The notes: generated by a model not told the origin, from the sequence alone. A stretch of 64,000 nt of DNA from Myxococcales bacterium (GCA_019634415.1 JAHQVJ010000216.1:1-64000); one strand, 5' to 3'. Shown: positions 1 through 9,101, numbered from the stretch's first letter. Numbers and translations are program-made.

Positions 1-369
1 ATCGTCCGCGGTGGCGGCGGCCGGGGCGGCCACGGCGGCGACGGCGGCGCAGGCCAGCCCGGTGGCCTCGGCGGCGTGGGTGGTCTGGGGAGCGGTAGCG
101 CCGGAGACGGCGGCAACGGCGGCAACGGCGGTCACGGAGGCCATGGCGGCGGCGGTGGCGGCGGGGCGGGCGGCAGCAGCCACGCCATCTTCCGGCTGCT
201 CTCGACCCTCACTCAGCTCGGCTCCAACACGTTCTCGGGCGGCTCCGCCGGCTCCGGTGGGGACGGCGGTGTGTCGGCTCAGACCTGGGCCGATGGCAAC
301 GACGGGACGGACGGCACCGCCGGTTCCGTGCTGGATGTGGTTACCTGCGTCGACGCAGCGGGGTGCTAG
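1..369 (+). CDS. Glycine-rich protein, C-terminal fragment
   Basis: The frame is open from the first base and stops at a TAG at 367-369, so the start lies outside the window. About 122 residues are visible. The first half is almost pure Gly-Gly-X with scattered Asn, His and Asp. A short hydrophobic patch follows (about residues 60-72, IFRLLSTLTQLGS), then more Gly-rich sequence and two cysteines at the very end. Composition resembles the Gly-rich central part of the surface protein at 7266-9101, so a secreted or surface role is inferred. There is no catalytic domain, and low complexity limits any family assignment. The kinase operon starts 27 bases downstream on the same strand. Confidence 0.6.
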   Translation: MVRGGGGRGGHGGDGGAGQPGGLGGVGGLGSGSAGDGGNGGNGGHGGHGGGGGGGAGGSSHAIFRLLSTLTQLGSNTFSGGSAGSGGDGGVSAQTWADGNDGTDGTAGSVLDVVTCVDAAGC

Positions 370-396
370 CATCCCGCCCGAACGCCCGGAGGTGGG

Positions 397-1872
397 GTGC
401 AGGGACGCGTCCTCGGTGATGGTCGGTACGAGCTCATCGAGGAGCTCGGGCGTGGGGGCATGGCCACCGTGTGGCGGGCCCTCGATCACCGGCTCGGGGT
501 GCCGCGCGCGGTCAAGGTGCTCAAGCCCCACCTGAGCGACGGGCGCTCCAACGCCCGTGCGCGCATGGAGCGCGAGGCGCGGCTCATGGCCAGCTTGGAG
601 CACCCCCACGTGGCCCAGGTCCACGACGTGGGCGAAGACGAGGGCTCCGTCTGGATCGTGATGTCGCTGCTCGACGGGGGCAGCATCCACGATCACATCG
701 CCGCCTACGGAGCCATGCCACCGCGTCAGGCGGTCACGGTGACGCTCGCGGTGCTCGAGGCGTTGTCGTCGGCCCACGAGCGAGGCGTGATCCACCGCGA
801 CGTGAAGCCCCACAACGTGCTGGTGGACGTGCACGGCGCACCTCGGCTCGCGGACTTCGGGATCGCGCGCGTCGGTGCCGTCGACGCCTTCACCCGCACC
901 GGTGCGGTCATGGGCACCTGGGCGTTCATGGCGCCCGAGCAGCGGCAGTCGGCCAAGGATGCCGACCCTCGATCGGACGTGTACTCGGCGGGCGCCTTGC
1001 TCGCGACGCTGCTCACCGCCAACGAGCCGTTCGATCTGCACAATCCCCAGAGCCACGATCGACAGCTCGGCACCGTGCATCCCCGCCTGCGCGACGTGAT
1101 CGCCCGGATGTGCGCCTACCGGCCCGACGACCGGTTCGACTCGGCGCAACAGGTGGCCGATGCGCTACGCGGGCTGCTGCCCACGCTGCCCGAGGATCCT
1201 GCGGGAACGCCCGCGCTGGGGACCGCTCCCACGAGCGACGCCGCGAGGTCTCGCAGCACGCTGCCGTCGGACTCCACGGGACCTCCGTACACGCCCGCTT
1301 CCTCCACGAGTGCCATGCCCCTGCTGGCTGCGGTGTCGGTGGCTGCCGTGCTCGGGGTGCTCGGAGTGGGGGCCGTGGGCGCGGGCGTCTGGTTGATGTG
1401 GGACCTGGGCGAGCCGCCTGCGCAGACAGCGGTGCGAGCGGTGGAGGAGCCATCACTATCGCCCGAGCCCGAGCCCACGGCTGTCGAGGAGGCCAGCCAG
1501 GCGCGTCCGGAGCCTTCGCTGGTGGTGCCCGAGCCACGGGCCGTCGTGGTGCCGCCCCCGCGCCAGCCGGTCGTCCAGGCTCCCGAGCCCGAGCCCGAGC
1601 CGGTGCAGGAACCGGAGCCAGCCCCCGAAATGCCACAGGAGCCACCCCCCATGGGCACGCTCAAGATCATCGCCACCGTCTCCACACCCGTCGAGGTGGA
1701 CGGAACCCCTGTGGGGAGCACCCCCCTGATGCACCCCGTCGCCGAGGGGGAGCACGAGGTGCGGCTGCTTCCCACCGGCGCACCTGCCGTGGTCCGCCGC
1801 TTGGAGGTCGCGGAGGGCCAGACGCGCGAGTTCTGCTGGGACGTGAAGGTGGACCAGCCATGCTCCCGCTGA
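397..1872 (+). CDS. Membrane Ser/Thr protein kinase with PEGA-like tail
   Basis: Hanks-type kinase of 491 residues that would phosphorylate Ser/Thr on partner proteins from the inner membrane. The N-terminal kinase domain (about 1-270) has a Gly-rich loop (GRGGMATV), the HRDVKPHN catalytic loop with His133 and Asp135, DFG at Asp153, and an APEQ motif. A Ser/Thr-rich linker leads to one membrane helix (about 307-333), a Pro/Glu-rich periplasmic stretch, and a C-terminal PEGA-like beta domain (from about 419, with VDGTPVG) containing one Cys pair. The GTG start directly begins the kinase fold. It overlaps the next gene by 13 bases, and the three genes to 4564 form one operon. A parallel kinase/partner pair lies at 57472-59753. 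Confidence 0.93.
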   Translation: MQGRVLGDGRYELIEELGRGGMATVWRALDHRLGVPRAVKVLKPHLSDGRSNARARMEREARLMASLEHPHVAQVHDVGEDEGSVWIVMSLLDGGSIHDHIAAYGAMPPRQAVTVTLAVLEALSSAHERGVIHRDVKPHNVLVDVHGAPRLADFGIARVGAVDAFTRTGAVMGTWAFMAPEQRQSAKDADPRSDVYSAGALLATLLTANEPFDLHNPQSHDRQLGTVHPRLRDVIARMCAYRPDDRFDSAQQVADALRGLLPTLPEDPAGTPALGTAPTSDAARSRSTLPSDSTGPPYTPASSTSAMPLLAAVSVAAVLGVLGVGAVGAGVWLMWDLGEPPAQTAVRAVEEPSLSPEPEPTAVEEASQARPEPSLVVPEPRAVVVPPPRQPVVQAPEPEPEPVQEPEPAPEMPQEPPPMGTLKIIATVSTPVEVDGTPVGSTPLMHPVAEGEHEVRLLPTGAPAVVRRLEVAEGQTREFCWDVKVDQPCSR

Positions 1873-3011
1873 TCCTGGTCGCGCAGGCCGCGCTCGCCAC
1901 CCCCGTGGTGCACGAGGGCCCCTCGGAGCAGGCCCTCGCCACGGTGCGGGAGCGGCTGGGGGAGGGGGCCTACGAGCCCGTCTCCATCGACCTGTTGCGG
2001 CGCGGAGCCCCGGCGTTGGTGTCGGGAGGGGTCGTGCAGGCCTGCCAGGGACAGGCCGTGGCGCTGCCCGACGTGCAGGCCACGCTGTCGGAGGTGCAGC
2101 AGGCGCTGATGTTCCTCGAGCTCGAGGCCGCGCGGAGCGGCCTCGATGCCCTTGGCGATCAGGTGCTGTGCGTGGCAGGGGCCGAGCAGGTGCCAGCGGC
2201 CACGCTCGCCGAGATCGCGGTGCTGGACGGGATCCATCACGAGCTGTCTGGCGCACCACAGGTGGCCCTGGCTCGGTTCCGAGCTGCCGTGGGGCATGAT
2301 CCGGAGGTGCCCTGGAACGAGGCCTTTCCGGCCGAGCGTCGCGTGCGCTTCGACGAGGCCAAGGCCGAGGCCGCGCCAGGTGAGGTGGCCATGACCGTGG
2401 TGCCGTCGGGTCCGGTGGTCGTGGACGGTCGGGCTCGCGTGGGCGAGCAGACGCAACCGGGCGAGCGAGTGGTGGCCAGGGCCGACGTGGTCGTGCGGGT
2501 ACAGTTGGCCCCGGCGGTGGACGACACCCTGGTGCTGCCTGGTGCGTTTCCCTCGGATTCGCTGGGTTGGATCGCCAGCGAGGAGCGGCGGGCCGAGCTG
2601 ACCGCGCTGCTGGCTCAGGGGCTCGGGGAGGGGGTGCCCGCCATCGTGGTGCGGGGCGACACCGCCTGGCGGGGGACCACCGGCCGCGTGGACTGGACGA
2701 CCTATGCGCCCCAGGAGGCCCTGCCGCCGAGGAAGCGTCGCCGCTGGGCTCCCGTGGTCGTGGTGGGTGGCGTGGCGCTGGCTGCGGCGGGCGGGATCCT
2801 CACGGGGATCACGCAGCGGCAGCTCGACGAGGTCGTCGTCGAGTATCAGGCCCTCGATCCGAACGATCCCGAGTACATGAGCGACTACGGTGCCCTGAAG
2901 TCCGAGTTCGAGGGCAAGCTGCCCGTGTGGGGCACTGGTGTGGGCCTGATCGGTGCGGGCGTCGGACTCGCGGGACTGGGCGTGACCTTCACGCTGGGAG
3001 GCAAGCGATGA
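1860..3011 (+). CDS. Kinase-partner protein, signal peptide plus C-terminal membrane segments
   Basis: 383 residues, function not recognised. The ATG lies inside the end of the kinase gene. The N-terminus (MLPLILVAQAALA) reads as a short signal peptide. The middle is helical and TPR-like (about 40-170), followed by a PEGA-like VVVDGRARVG segment, an Arg/Lys cluster (about 295) and two hydrophobic segments (about 300-320 and the last 30 residues). The same order of parts (signal, helical body, VDG beta segment, basic patch, two C-terminal membrane segments) occurs in the protein at 57472-58299, which also sits next to a kinase. A substrate or sensor partner of the kinase is inferred from this repeated arrangement. 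Confidence 0.75.
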   Translation: MLPLILVAQAALATPVVHEGPSEQALATVRERLGEGAYEPVSIDLLRRGAPALVSGGVVQACQGQAVALPDVQATLSEVQQALMFLELEAARSGLDALGDQVLCVAGAEQVPAATLAEIAVLDGIHHELSGAPQVALARFRAAVGHDPEVPWNEAFPAERRVRFDEAKAEAAPGEVAMTVVPSGPVVVDGRARVGEQTQPGERVVARADVVVRVQLAPAVDDTLVLPGAFPSDSLGWIASEERRAELTALLAQGLGEGVPAIVVRGDTAWRGTTGRVDWTTYAPQEALPPRKRRRWAPVVVVGGVALAAAGGILTGITQRQLDEVVVEYQALDPNDPEYMSDYGALKSEFEGKLPVWGTGVGLIGAGVGLAGLGVTFTLGGKR

Positions 3012-4564
3012 GCTGGCTCACGTGGTGCTGTGTGCTGGGGTGTCCTCGGTTTCCCGAGCACCTCCTCCCCGATCCCGACGAGGACACAGCGACGTCCACC
3101 GCAGCGCTCGACCGCGACGGGGATGGTGTCGCCGACGGCGAGGACTGCGCACCCGACGACGCGACCGTCTACCCAGGAGCCGACGAGGTCGTGGGCAACG
3201 GGATCGACGAGGACTGTGACGGACTGACGCCCTTCGGCGAGCACGCCATCGGCGCGGTCAGCGTGGCGAGCGTCATGGGCTCCTTCGTGCCGGCTGCAGG
3301 CGACTTCGACGGAGATGGCACTCCCGATCTGGGCTTGGCCATCGAGGGGAACACCAACGGCTGGCGAGCGCGCTCCTTCGACGGGACGGGCTTCGCGCAG
3401 TTCGCCACGGGGACCCTCGACGCGAAGTCCGATCCGTTCGCCTGGGTGACCGCCGCTGGCGTGCCGGATCTCGATGGAGACGGAGCCGACGAGCTGGTCA
3501 TCGCGTCGGCGAACGGGGCTGCCAACGCCAGCGTGCACCTGCTGTTCGACGTCGCAGGCTCCACCGAGACGCGGGTGTGGATCGCCAACCAGGTGGACGC
3601 GGCCATCGACGTGGTGGCGGTGCCCGACGTCGACGGCGACAAGGTGCCGGACGTGTGGGTCGGAGACTGGGGCGGTCGGCAGTTCGGCGTCGCGGGAGCG
3701 CACCTGCTGGTGTCGGGTGCCGAGGGTCCGAGCAAGGCGCCGCTCGGACTCGAGGCGGATGCCTACGCTTCTGCATGGTTGCCGGAGGTCGGCGCCTCGT
3801 GGGGCGGCTCGGTGGCGGGGGGAGATCTCGACGGCGACGGTCGAGCGGAGCTACTCCTCGGCACCGCCGGCGATCCGGGGCCGGCGGACGGTCAGCCCCA
3901 CGCCGATCCCATGATGGTGGCGATCTACGACAGCACGCTGACGGGGCGCTCCCAGGGGGCCCTGGAGGAGCAGACAGCACTGCTCACGCTGATCACGGGA
4001 CTGGATCGCGACGACTCGGTGTGGAAGGACGACACCGCCGTGGTGGCCGACGCCGACGTGGGCGACGTGGACGGGGATGGCTGCAACGACGTCGTCACTG
4101 GAATGGCCTTCGATGCGGCGCACCAGGGTTCCGTGCAGCTGCTGTACGGCTGCCGCTCCGGCTGGCTCGCGCGCTACGGTCCCGACGAGGTGGACGCACG
4201 CGTGGTGGGCGTGTCGCCTCAGGAAGGATTCGGCCGCGCCCTGGCCGTCGTGCCCGACTACTTCGACGGAGAAGCGGCGGTGGCCGTGGCCGATCCCAGT
4301 CACGACTCCGGGCGTGGTCGGGTGTACGTGCTGGCTGCTTCCAAGCTCGCCGGGATCACGGACCTGCGCGAGAACACGGACGCCGTGATGCTCGAGCTAG
4401 TGGGTGGGGTCGATCAGGGGCTGGGGGCCTGGCTCGTGGGGGCTGGAGACATGAACCAGGACGGTCGTGGGGATCTGCTGCTCGGCGAAGCCACCTACAA
4501 CTACGGCGATCAGGTGTTCCTGCTGCTCGGATCCACCGTTCCGAGCACCGTGACGGGTCTGTAG
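3008..4564 (+). CDS. FG-GAP/VCBS-repeat secreted protein with MopE-like N-terminal repeat
   Basis: 518 residues. It starts with an ATG that overlaps the previous stop (ATGA). The N-terminus is short and ends in a possible lipobox (VLGC, Cys11). Then come Asp-rich calcium-type motifs (DRDGDGVADGEDC, and NGIDEDCDG as in MopE-type repeats) and at least five FG-GAP/VCBS-like repeats, each with a D-x-D-G-D-G-x-x-D core (for example FDGDGTPD, LDGDGADE, VDGDKVPD, LDGDGRAE, VDGDGCND). Such repeats fold as calcium-binding beta-propellers. A surface or secreted role is inferred. Co-transcription with a kinase is unusual for this family. It converges on the next kinase with 10 bases between stops. Confidence 0.85.
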   Translation: MSWLTWCCVLGCPRFPEHLLPDPDEDTATSTAALDRDGDGVADGEDCAPDDATVYPGADEVVGNGIDEDCDGLTPFGEHAIGAVSVASVMGSFVPAAGDFDGDGTPDLGLAIEGNTNGWRARSFDGTGFAQFATGTLDAKSDPFAWVTAAGVPDLDGDGADELVIASANGAANASVHLLFDVAGSTETRVWIANQVDAAIDVVAVPDVDGDKVPDVWVGDWGGRQFGVAGAHLLVSGAEGPSKAPLGLEADAYASAWLPEVGASWGGSVAGGDLDGDGRAELLLGTAGDPGPADGQPHADPMMVAIYDSTLTGRSQGALEEQTALLTLITGLDRDDSVWKDDTAVVADADVGDVDGDGCNDVVTGMAFDAAHQGSVQLLYGCRSGWLARYGPDEVDARVVGVSPQEGFGRALAVVPDYFDGEAAVAVADPSHDSGRGRVYVLAASKLAGITDLRENTDAVMLELVGGVDQGLGAWLVGAGDMNQDGRGDLLLGEATYNYGDQVFLLLGSTVPSTVTGL

Positions 4565-4574
4565 CGAGGCGCCG

Positions 4575-6221
4575 TCAGGGAGGAGGGCCGGCCAGTCCCG
4601 AGCGCACGGCCACCGATCCGGGGAACCGGGTGGCCGCAGCGAGCCAGCGTGCCTGGGACTGCATGTACGTGTTGCGCGCCCCGACCAGGCGACGAACCTG
4701 GGTGTCGGCTCCCTCGTTCATCGTCAGCCCGCCGGTGTGGGCCTCGTCCAGCGCCTCGACGAAGGCCAGGGCCGCGTCGAGTCGCGCTTGCCCTCGACCT
4801 TCGCGAAACAGGTTGTAGGCCTCTTCGAAGCGGGTGCGGTCGCGGCGGAGCTGGTGGACCACGCCGCTTTCTTCGTGCAGCGCCTGCATCAACGCGGTCG
4901 CGGACTCGTCCGCGGACCACTTGGCCGTCGACACCGAGGCCATGCCACCGCCGACGATGACCAGCAGGCCGAGGATCACCACCGCGGCCGTGGCCAGGAT
5001 CGCCGTGGTGGCGACGCCCATCCCCCACACGGGCTCCTCGGGTTCTTCCTCCCGGCGCTGTAGCGCGCGTCGCACCTCTTCCGTGACCTCGCGCGCCAGG
5101 CGGTCGCGCTCGTCGCGCCCGTTTGGCCAGCCGGGCTGGCGCGAGTCGAGGTAGTCCGGCGTCTGGGATCGCTGGGGGCGGGGGTTGGGCTTCGTGCGCT
5201 CCGGCATGTAGTACGGCAGCGACGACCAGCTTCCCGACGACGCCGTCACCGAGCTCCCCGTGGCGCCGTCGCGGTCGTCGTCCACGATCTCGGGCGGGAC
5301 CAGCTTCTCCAGATCCGGAAAGCTCAGCCCCGGGGCCAGCAGCTTCGGCGGGCGGGGAGGCAGCGGCGATGGAGCCTGCACCAGTGAAGGCTGATCCTCG
5401 CCTGCCGAGGGCACGCGCGACAGGGCGTTCATCAGGTCCGTCTGGAGCACCAGCACGGAGGGATAGCGATCGTCTGCTCGGTAGCGCGTCGCCTTGAGGA
5501 TCACCTCCCGGAAGATCGGATGAACGTCCGCCAGGAGCTCGTCGTCGGTGTCTGCGATGAACAGCTCGGCGCTGGTGCGCGCCGTCAGCAGGGTGAACAG
5601 GCTCGCGCCCAAGGAGTAGACGTCGGCGCGGTGGTCCACGCTCTTGGTGTCGCTTCGCTGCTCGGGAGCCATGAAGGAGAACGTGCCGATCTGACTCCCC
5701 GTCGCCGTCAGCGACGTGGTCTCGGCCAGCCGGGCGATGCCGAAGTCCGTGAGCTTGCAGATTCCTTGGTCGTCGAGGAGGAAGTTGTGCGGCTTGACGT
5801 CGCGGTGGACGATCCCCTCCGTGTGGGCAGCGATCAGCGCCTGGCACACCTGGAAGATCACGTCCGCGGCCAGCGCCATCGGCATGGGCCCGTTGGTGCG
5901 CACCCAGTCCATGGTGGAGCCGCAGCGCGCCAGCTCGATCACCATGAACGGCGGGCGCGCCAGGGGGTCGTGGTGGAACAGACGCGGGATGTTCGGGTGG
6001 GTGAACATCGCGAGGGCCTCGGCCTCCAGCGAGAAGCGGGCGCGCATCTCCTCGTCGTCGACGAACTGCGACTGCAGCGCCTTGAGCGCACACCACTGCC
6101 GCCGCACCTCGTCCCAGCACAGGTAGACGGTGGCCGTGCCGCCGTCACCGAGCCTGTCGACGATGCAGAAGCGCCCGTTGCCGAGACGGGGCGCGACGCG
6201 GATGGCGGGATCACGTGTCAT
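4575..6221 (-). CDS. Membrane Ser/Thr protein kinase
   Basis: 548 residues. The kinase domain (about 12-285) shows a Gly loop (GDGGTATV), the ATP-anchoring Lys in CALKAL, HRDVKPHN with His139 and Asp141, DFGIAR, and APEQR. It therefore looks catalytically complete. A Pro-rich juxtamembrane segment, then an Arg/Glu-rich helix (about 365-395) with a coiled-coil look, precedes one membrane helix (about 396-426). The remaining 120 residues would be periplasmic and mostly helical, perhaps a sensor. The ATG start at 6221 is supported by the normal distance to the Gly loop. It is divergent from the phosphatase gene at 6469, a kinase/phosphatase pairing worth noting. Confidence 0.92.
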   Translation of the reverse strand: MTRDPAIRVAPRLGNGRFCIVDRLGDGGTATVYLCWDEVRRQWCALKALQSQFVDDEEMRARFSLEAEALAMFTHPNIPRLFHHDPLARPPFMVIELARCGSTMDWVRTNGPMPMALAADVIFQVCQALIAAHTEGIVHRDVKPHNFLLDDQGICKLTDFGIARLAETTSLTATGSQIGTFSFMAPEQRSDTKSVDHRADVYSLGASLFTLLTARTSAELFIADTDDELLADVHPIFREVILKATRYRADDRYPSVLVLQTDLMNALSRVPSAGEDQPSLVQAPSPLPPRPPKLLAPGLSFPDLEKLVPPEIVDDDRDGATGSSVTASSGSWSSLPYYMPERTKPNPRPQRSQTPDYLDSRQPGWPNGRDERDRLAREVTEEVRRALQRREEEPEEPVWGMGVATTAILATAAVVILGLLVIVGGGMASVSTAKWSADESATALMQALHEESGVVHQLRRDRTRFEEAYNLFREGRGQARLDAALAFVEALDEAHTGGLTMNEGADTQVRRLVGARNTYMQSQARWLAAATRFPGSVAVRSGLAGPPP

Positions 6222-6468
6222 CGCACCTCGTAGCGTAGCAGCGGGTTACTCCGCGACGAGGCGTGCGAGCGTAGGGAGCGAGGATGGATCGTGACTCGCA
6301 GGGTTCGCCGCGCTGCAACAGCGAGCCAGTGCGCGGCGCGCCCGAGGGGGGCGGGCCGGTGGAAGAGGGGTCGCGTCGCTGCGGGTGGATCTGCGTGCAT
6401 GGCCATCCAGTGGCGCGGGCGCGCACGGAACGCCTGTACCAGGTCTGCCATCGGATCGTGCATGGGAG

Positions 6469-7200
6469 ATGGACACCGGAGAACCACACCCGGTGAGATA
6501 CGCGCTGGCGTTTGGGACGATCTGCGCGGTGTCTTGCGCGGTCTTGGTGGCGGTGGAGATCCCCATCCTCCGCTTGGCGGCGTCTTGGTCTGCGCTGTCC
6601 TTCGGGCTAGCGGCTGCGGCATACGCGGGCCTGGGGCCGGGGGTGCTGGGGAAGCGGGCAGACGGGGCGCTTCCCCCTTGGTCCATCGTGCTCAACGGAC
6701 CCTTCCTGTTGTTCGGGCTGGCGTCCATGCGCTTCGTCAATGCGACGTCGCCGGCCCAGGCGTATGATCGCGTTGCACCAGGGCTGCTGCTGGGTCGGCG
6801 CCCGACGGGCGCCGACGTGGAGGCCGTCGATGCGCTCGACGTGTGTGCCGTGGTGGATCTGTGCGCCGAGCTGCCCCGCTCTCGGCTGTGGTCGGGCGAC
6901 GAGGTGCTCCTCATGGTGTCCGTGCTCGACGCCATGGCCCCCAGTCAGGCCCAGCTGGCCCAGGCGGTGTCCTTCATCGATGCTCACCTGCACCAGGGCC
7001 CCGTACTGGTGCACTGTGCCTTGGGGCGCAGTCGGAGCGCCACGGTGGTGGCCGCGTGGATGCTGGCTCGAGGCCACTGCGGCACGGTCGCAGAGGCGGA
7101 GGCCGCCCTGCGGGTGGAGCGCCCCAGCGTGTGGTTCACGCCGCCCCAGGCGGCGGCGCTGGAGGCGTTCCGCGTCTCGCTGGGAACGCCTAGCCCCTGA
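6469..7200 (+). CDS. Membrane-anchored dual-specificity-type phosphatase
   Basis: 243 residues. The C-terminal half carries the phosphatase signature HCxxGxSRS (HCALGRSRSAT) with nucleophile Cys183 and Arg189, plus an upstream Asp-bearing region (VVDLCAEL). This identifies a DSP/PTP-fold phosphatase for phosphotyrosine, phosphoserine/threonine or a phosphoinositide-like substrate. The first 85 residues contain two or three hydrophobic segments, so it is anchored in the inner membrane with the catalytic part probably cytoplasmic. An ATG at 6469 and a GTG at 6493 are both possible starts; the GTG has a better-placed GGAG. Its position back-to-back with a Ser/Thr kinase suggests, by inference, antagonistic control. 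Confidence 0.85.
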   Translation: MDTGEPHPVRYALAFGTICAVSCAVLVAVEIPILRLAASWSALSFGLAAAAYAGLGPGVLGKRADGALPPWSIVLNGPFLLFGLASMRFVNATSPAQAYDRVAPGLLLGRRPTGADVEAVDALDVCAVVDLCAELPRSRLWSGDEVLLMVSVLDAMAPSQAQLAQAVSFIDAHLHQGPVLVHCALGRSRSATVVAAWMLARGHCGTVAEAEAALRVERPSVWFTPPQAAALEAFRVSLGTPSP

Positions 7201-7207
7201 GACGAGA

Positions 7208-7241
7208 GCGCCGCCGAGGGCCGTGTAGCCCTGGGCGGCGC
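7208..7241. terminator. Strong hairpin between convergent genes
   Basis: An 8-bp GC stem (7208-7215 with 7234-7241), one G/G mismatch, a 5-bp stem (AGGGC/GCCCT) and a 6-base loop. It lies between the stop of the phosphatase (7200) and the stop of the surface protein (7266). There is no T-tract, so a bidirectional, factor-assisted terminator is the likeliest reading. Confidence 0.5.
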
Positions 7242-7265
7242 CAAGTAGCGGATCCGCTGGTCGCT

Positions 7266-9101
7266 TCAGCTGCGGCGACGTCGCGACAGCAGGGGAAGCA
7301 GCATCAGCAGTGCCGCGGCGCCACCAGCCGAGCCCGCCGAGTTGCAGCCACCCGAGGGCTCCACCGGCTGCTCGGTGGGAGGCTCGACGCACACGCCCGC
7401 GTTGTCGACGGTGCCGTCGCAGTCGTTGTCGAGGCCGTCACACTCCTCGAAGCCGCCCATGTAGGCTTCGCTGCTGGCGTCGTTGCAGTCGTCGCCGTTG
7501 TCGACGTAGGCGCCACCGGGGTTGCTGCACTGTCCCGTCAGTGTGTTGTTCGGATCGCCCTGCCCGTCGGCGTCGGCGTCGACGTACCAGATGGGCGCGT
7601 CCACGGCGTTGTTGTCGACGAACACGTCGCAGTTGTCGTCTTCCCCGTTGCAGACCTCGTCTGCTCCCGGGAACTGTGTGCCGTCGATGGGATCGCAGTC
7701 GCACTCGTCGCCCCAGGCGTCACCGTCGAGATCGGACTGCGTGGGGTTGGCCAGATCGAGGCAGTTGTCGCACTGGTCGGCCACGAAGTCGCCGTCGTCG
7801 TCGGTGCCGAAGTCGTCGTAGCCGGGGCAGGCATCGTCGATGTCGCAGGTGCCGTCGCCGTCGCTGTCGTCGTTGGCGTCGAAGGGGCAGGGATCACAGC
7901 CGTCGGCGACCCCGTCGAAGTCGAAGTCCTGCAGGTCGTTGAAGCCGGGGCAGGCGTCCACGCCGTCGCAGATGCTGTCGTTGTCGCTGTCGAGCGGGTC
8001 GTCCAGCGTGGGGCACGGATCGCAGGCGTCGCCGATGCCGTCGCCATCCTCGTCGGCCTGATCGATGTTGGTGTCGATCGGGCAGTTGTCGACATCGCAG
8101 TCGAGGCCGTCGTTGTCCGCGTCGGGATCGGGATGCACCTGGACGTCCACGGTGCCGTCCCGCCCGTCGGTGGCCAGGTAGAGGCTGCTCACCCACTGTC
8201 CGGTGTAGCCGTGCAGGCCGCGATCCGCCGTGTAGCTCACCGTGCCCGTCTGGGCCCAGTTGACCACCTTGATCCGGCCGCCGCCGCCGCCGCCGCCGCC
8301 ACCGGCGTAGGAGCTGTTGATGGAGCCGTCGCCGCCGTTGCCGCCCGAGGCGTCCAGGCTACCGGAGCCGCTGATGAGGCAGCTGTCGAGCACGACGCTG
8401 CCGCCGGAGCCGCCGCCACCGCCGCCCAGGTTGAAGCCGCTGGCGCCGGGGTCGCCCTCCACACCGTTGGCGAGGATCTCACCGTCGATCTTGGAGACCA
8501 CCGCGTGCAGCACCACCACGCCACCGCCACGTCCGCCGTCGGGACCATCGGTGGCGCTGCTGTCGCCGCCACCGCCGCCACCGCCGGAGCCGAACGGGTT
8601 GACGCCCAGATCGGAGGTGTCGCCGTGGGTGACGCCCCCGTTGCCGGTGGTGGTGTCACAGGCCGTGTTGCCACCGTAGTACTTGCCGCCTTGGCCGCCG
8701 CCGCCGCCGTAGGCGCCGCCGCCGCCGCCGCCACCGAAGATGCTGAAGTTCACGGTGCAGCCCCCCAGGCCGCCACCGTCGCCAAGGCCCGGGTCCGCGT
8801 CGTTGGCCGAGCCACCCGGAGCGCCGACGCCACCGACGTCACCGAGACCCGTGGCATCCAGCACGGCGCCCGCCTCGATGGTGATGGTGTCGGCGAAGAT
8901 CTCGAGCGGGATCGAGTTGTCCGCCACCGTGATCACGGCCTTGGCGGGGATGAACAGCTCCCCTACGTCGATGAACGTGCCCGAGAGCGTGTCACCGTCT
9001 GCCAAGACCAGGTTGGTTCCGCCGTAGTCCGTCCCAACGAAGTCCGTTGCGGCGGCGGTTGTGGGAAGTGCGAGCAATGCAAGGAACAGTGTCCGTCGCA
9101 T
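7266..9101 (-). CDS. MYXO-CTERM surface protein with Gly-rich region and thrombospondin type 3 repeats
   Basis: 611 residues, exported and probably anchored on the outer surface. Order of parts: signal peptide (1-18), a beta-rich N-terminal region (about 19-85), a long Gly-rich region with poly-Gly runs (about 88-300), thrombospondin type 3 calcium repeats of the DxDxDGxxDxCD form (about 325-470), two MopE-like repeats (CNGEDDNCD, CDGLDNDCDG), and a C-terminal tail of Cys plus hydrophobic stretch plus RRRR. That tail matches the MYXO-CTERM sorting signal handled by a rhombosortase-like or myxosortase protease. The start at 9101 is supported by AGGAGG five bases upstream. It is a single transcription unit. 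Confidence 0.9.
   Translation of the reverse strand: MRRTLFLALLALPTTAAATDFVGTDYGGTNLVLADGDTLSGTFIDVGELFIPAKAVITVADNSIPLEIFADTITIEAGAVLDATGLGDVGGVGAPGGSANDADPGLGDGGGLGGCTVNFSIFGGGGGGGAYGGGGGQGGKYYGGNTACDTTTGNGGVTHGDTSDLGVNPFGSGGGGGGGDSSATDGPDGGRGGGVVVLHAVVSKIDGEILANGVEGDPGASGFNLGGGGGGSGGSVVLDSCLISGSGSLDASGGNGGDGSINSSYAGGGGGGGGGRIKVVNWAQTGTVSYTADRGLHGYTGQWVSSLYLATDGRDGTVDVQVHPDPDADNDGLDCDVDNCPIDTNIDQADEDGDGIGDACDPCPTLDDPLDSDNDSICDGVDACPGFNDLQDFDFDGVADGCDPCPFDANDDSDGDGTCDIDDACPGYDDFGTDDDGDFVADQCDNCLDLANPTQSDLDGDAWGDECDCDPIDGTQFPGADEVCNGEDDNCDVFVDNNAVDAPIWYVDADADGQGDPNNTLTGQCSNPGGAYVDNGDDCNDASSEAYMGGFEECDGLDNDCDGTVDNAGVCVEPPTEQPVEPSGGCNSAGSAGGAAALLMLLPLLSRRRRS

Noticed and set aside
6284-6496. 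Short plus-strand frame before the phosphatase
   Set aside because: No motif, Arg/Cys-rich composition and no ribosome-binding site; the 247-base gap is better read as a divergent promoter region.
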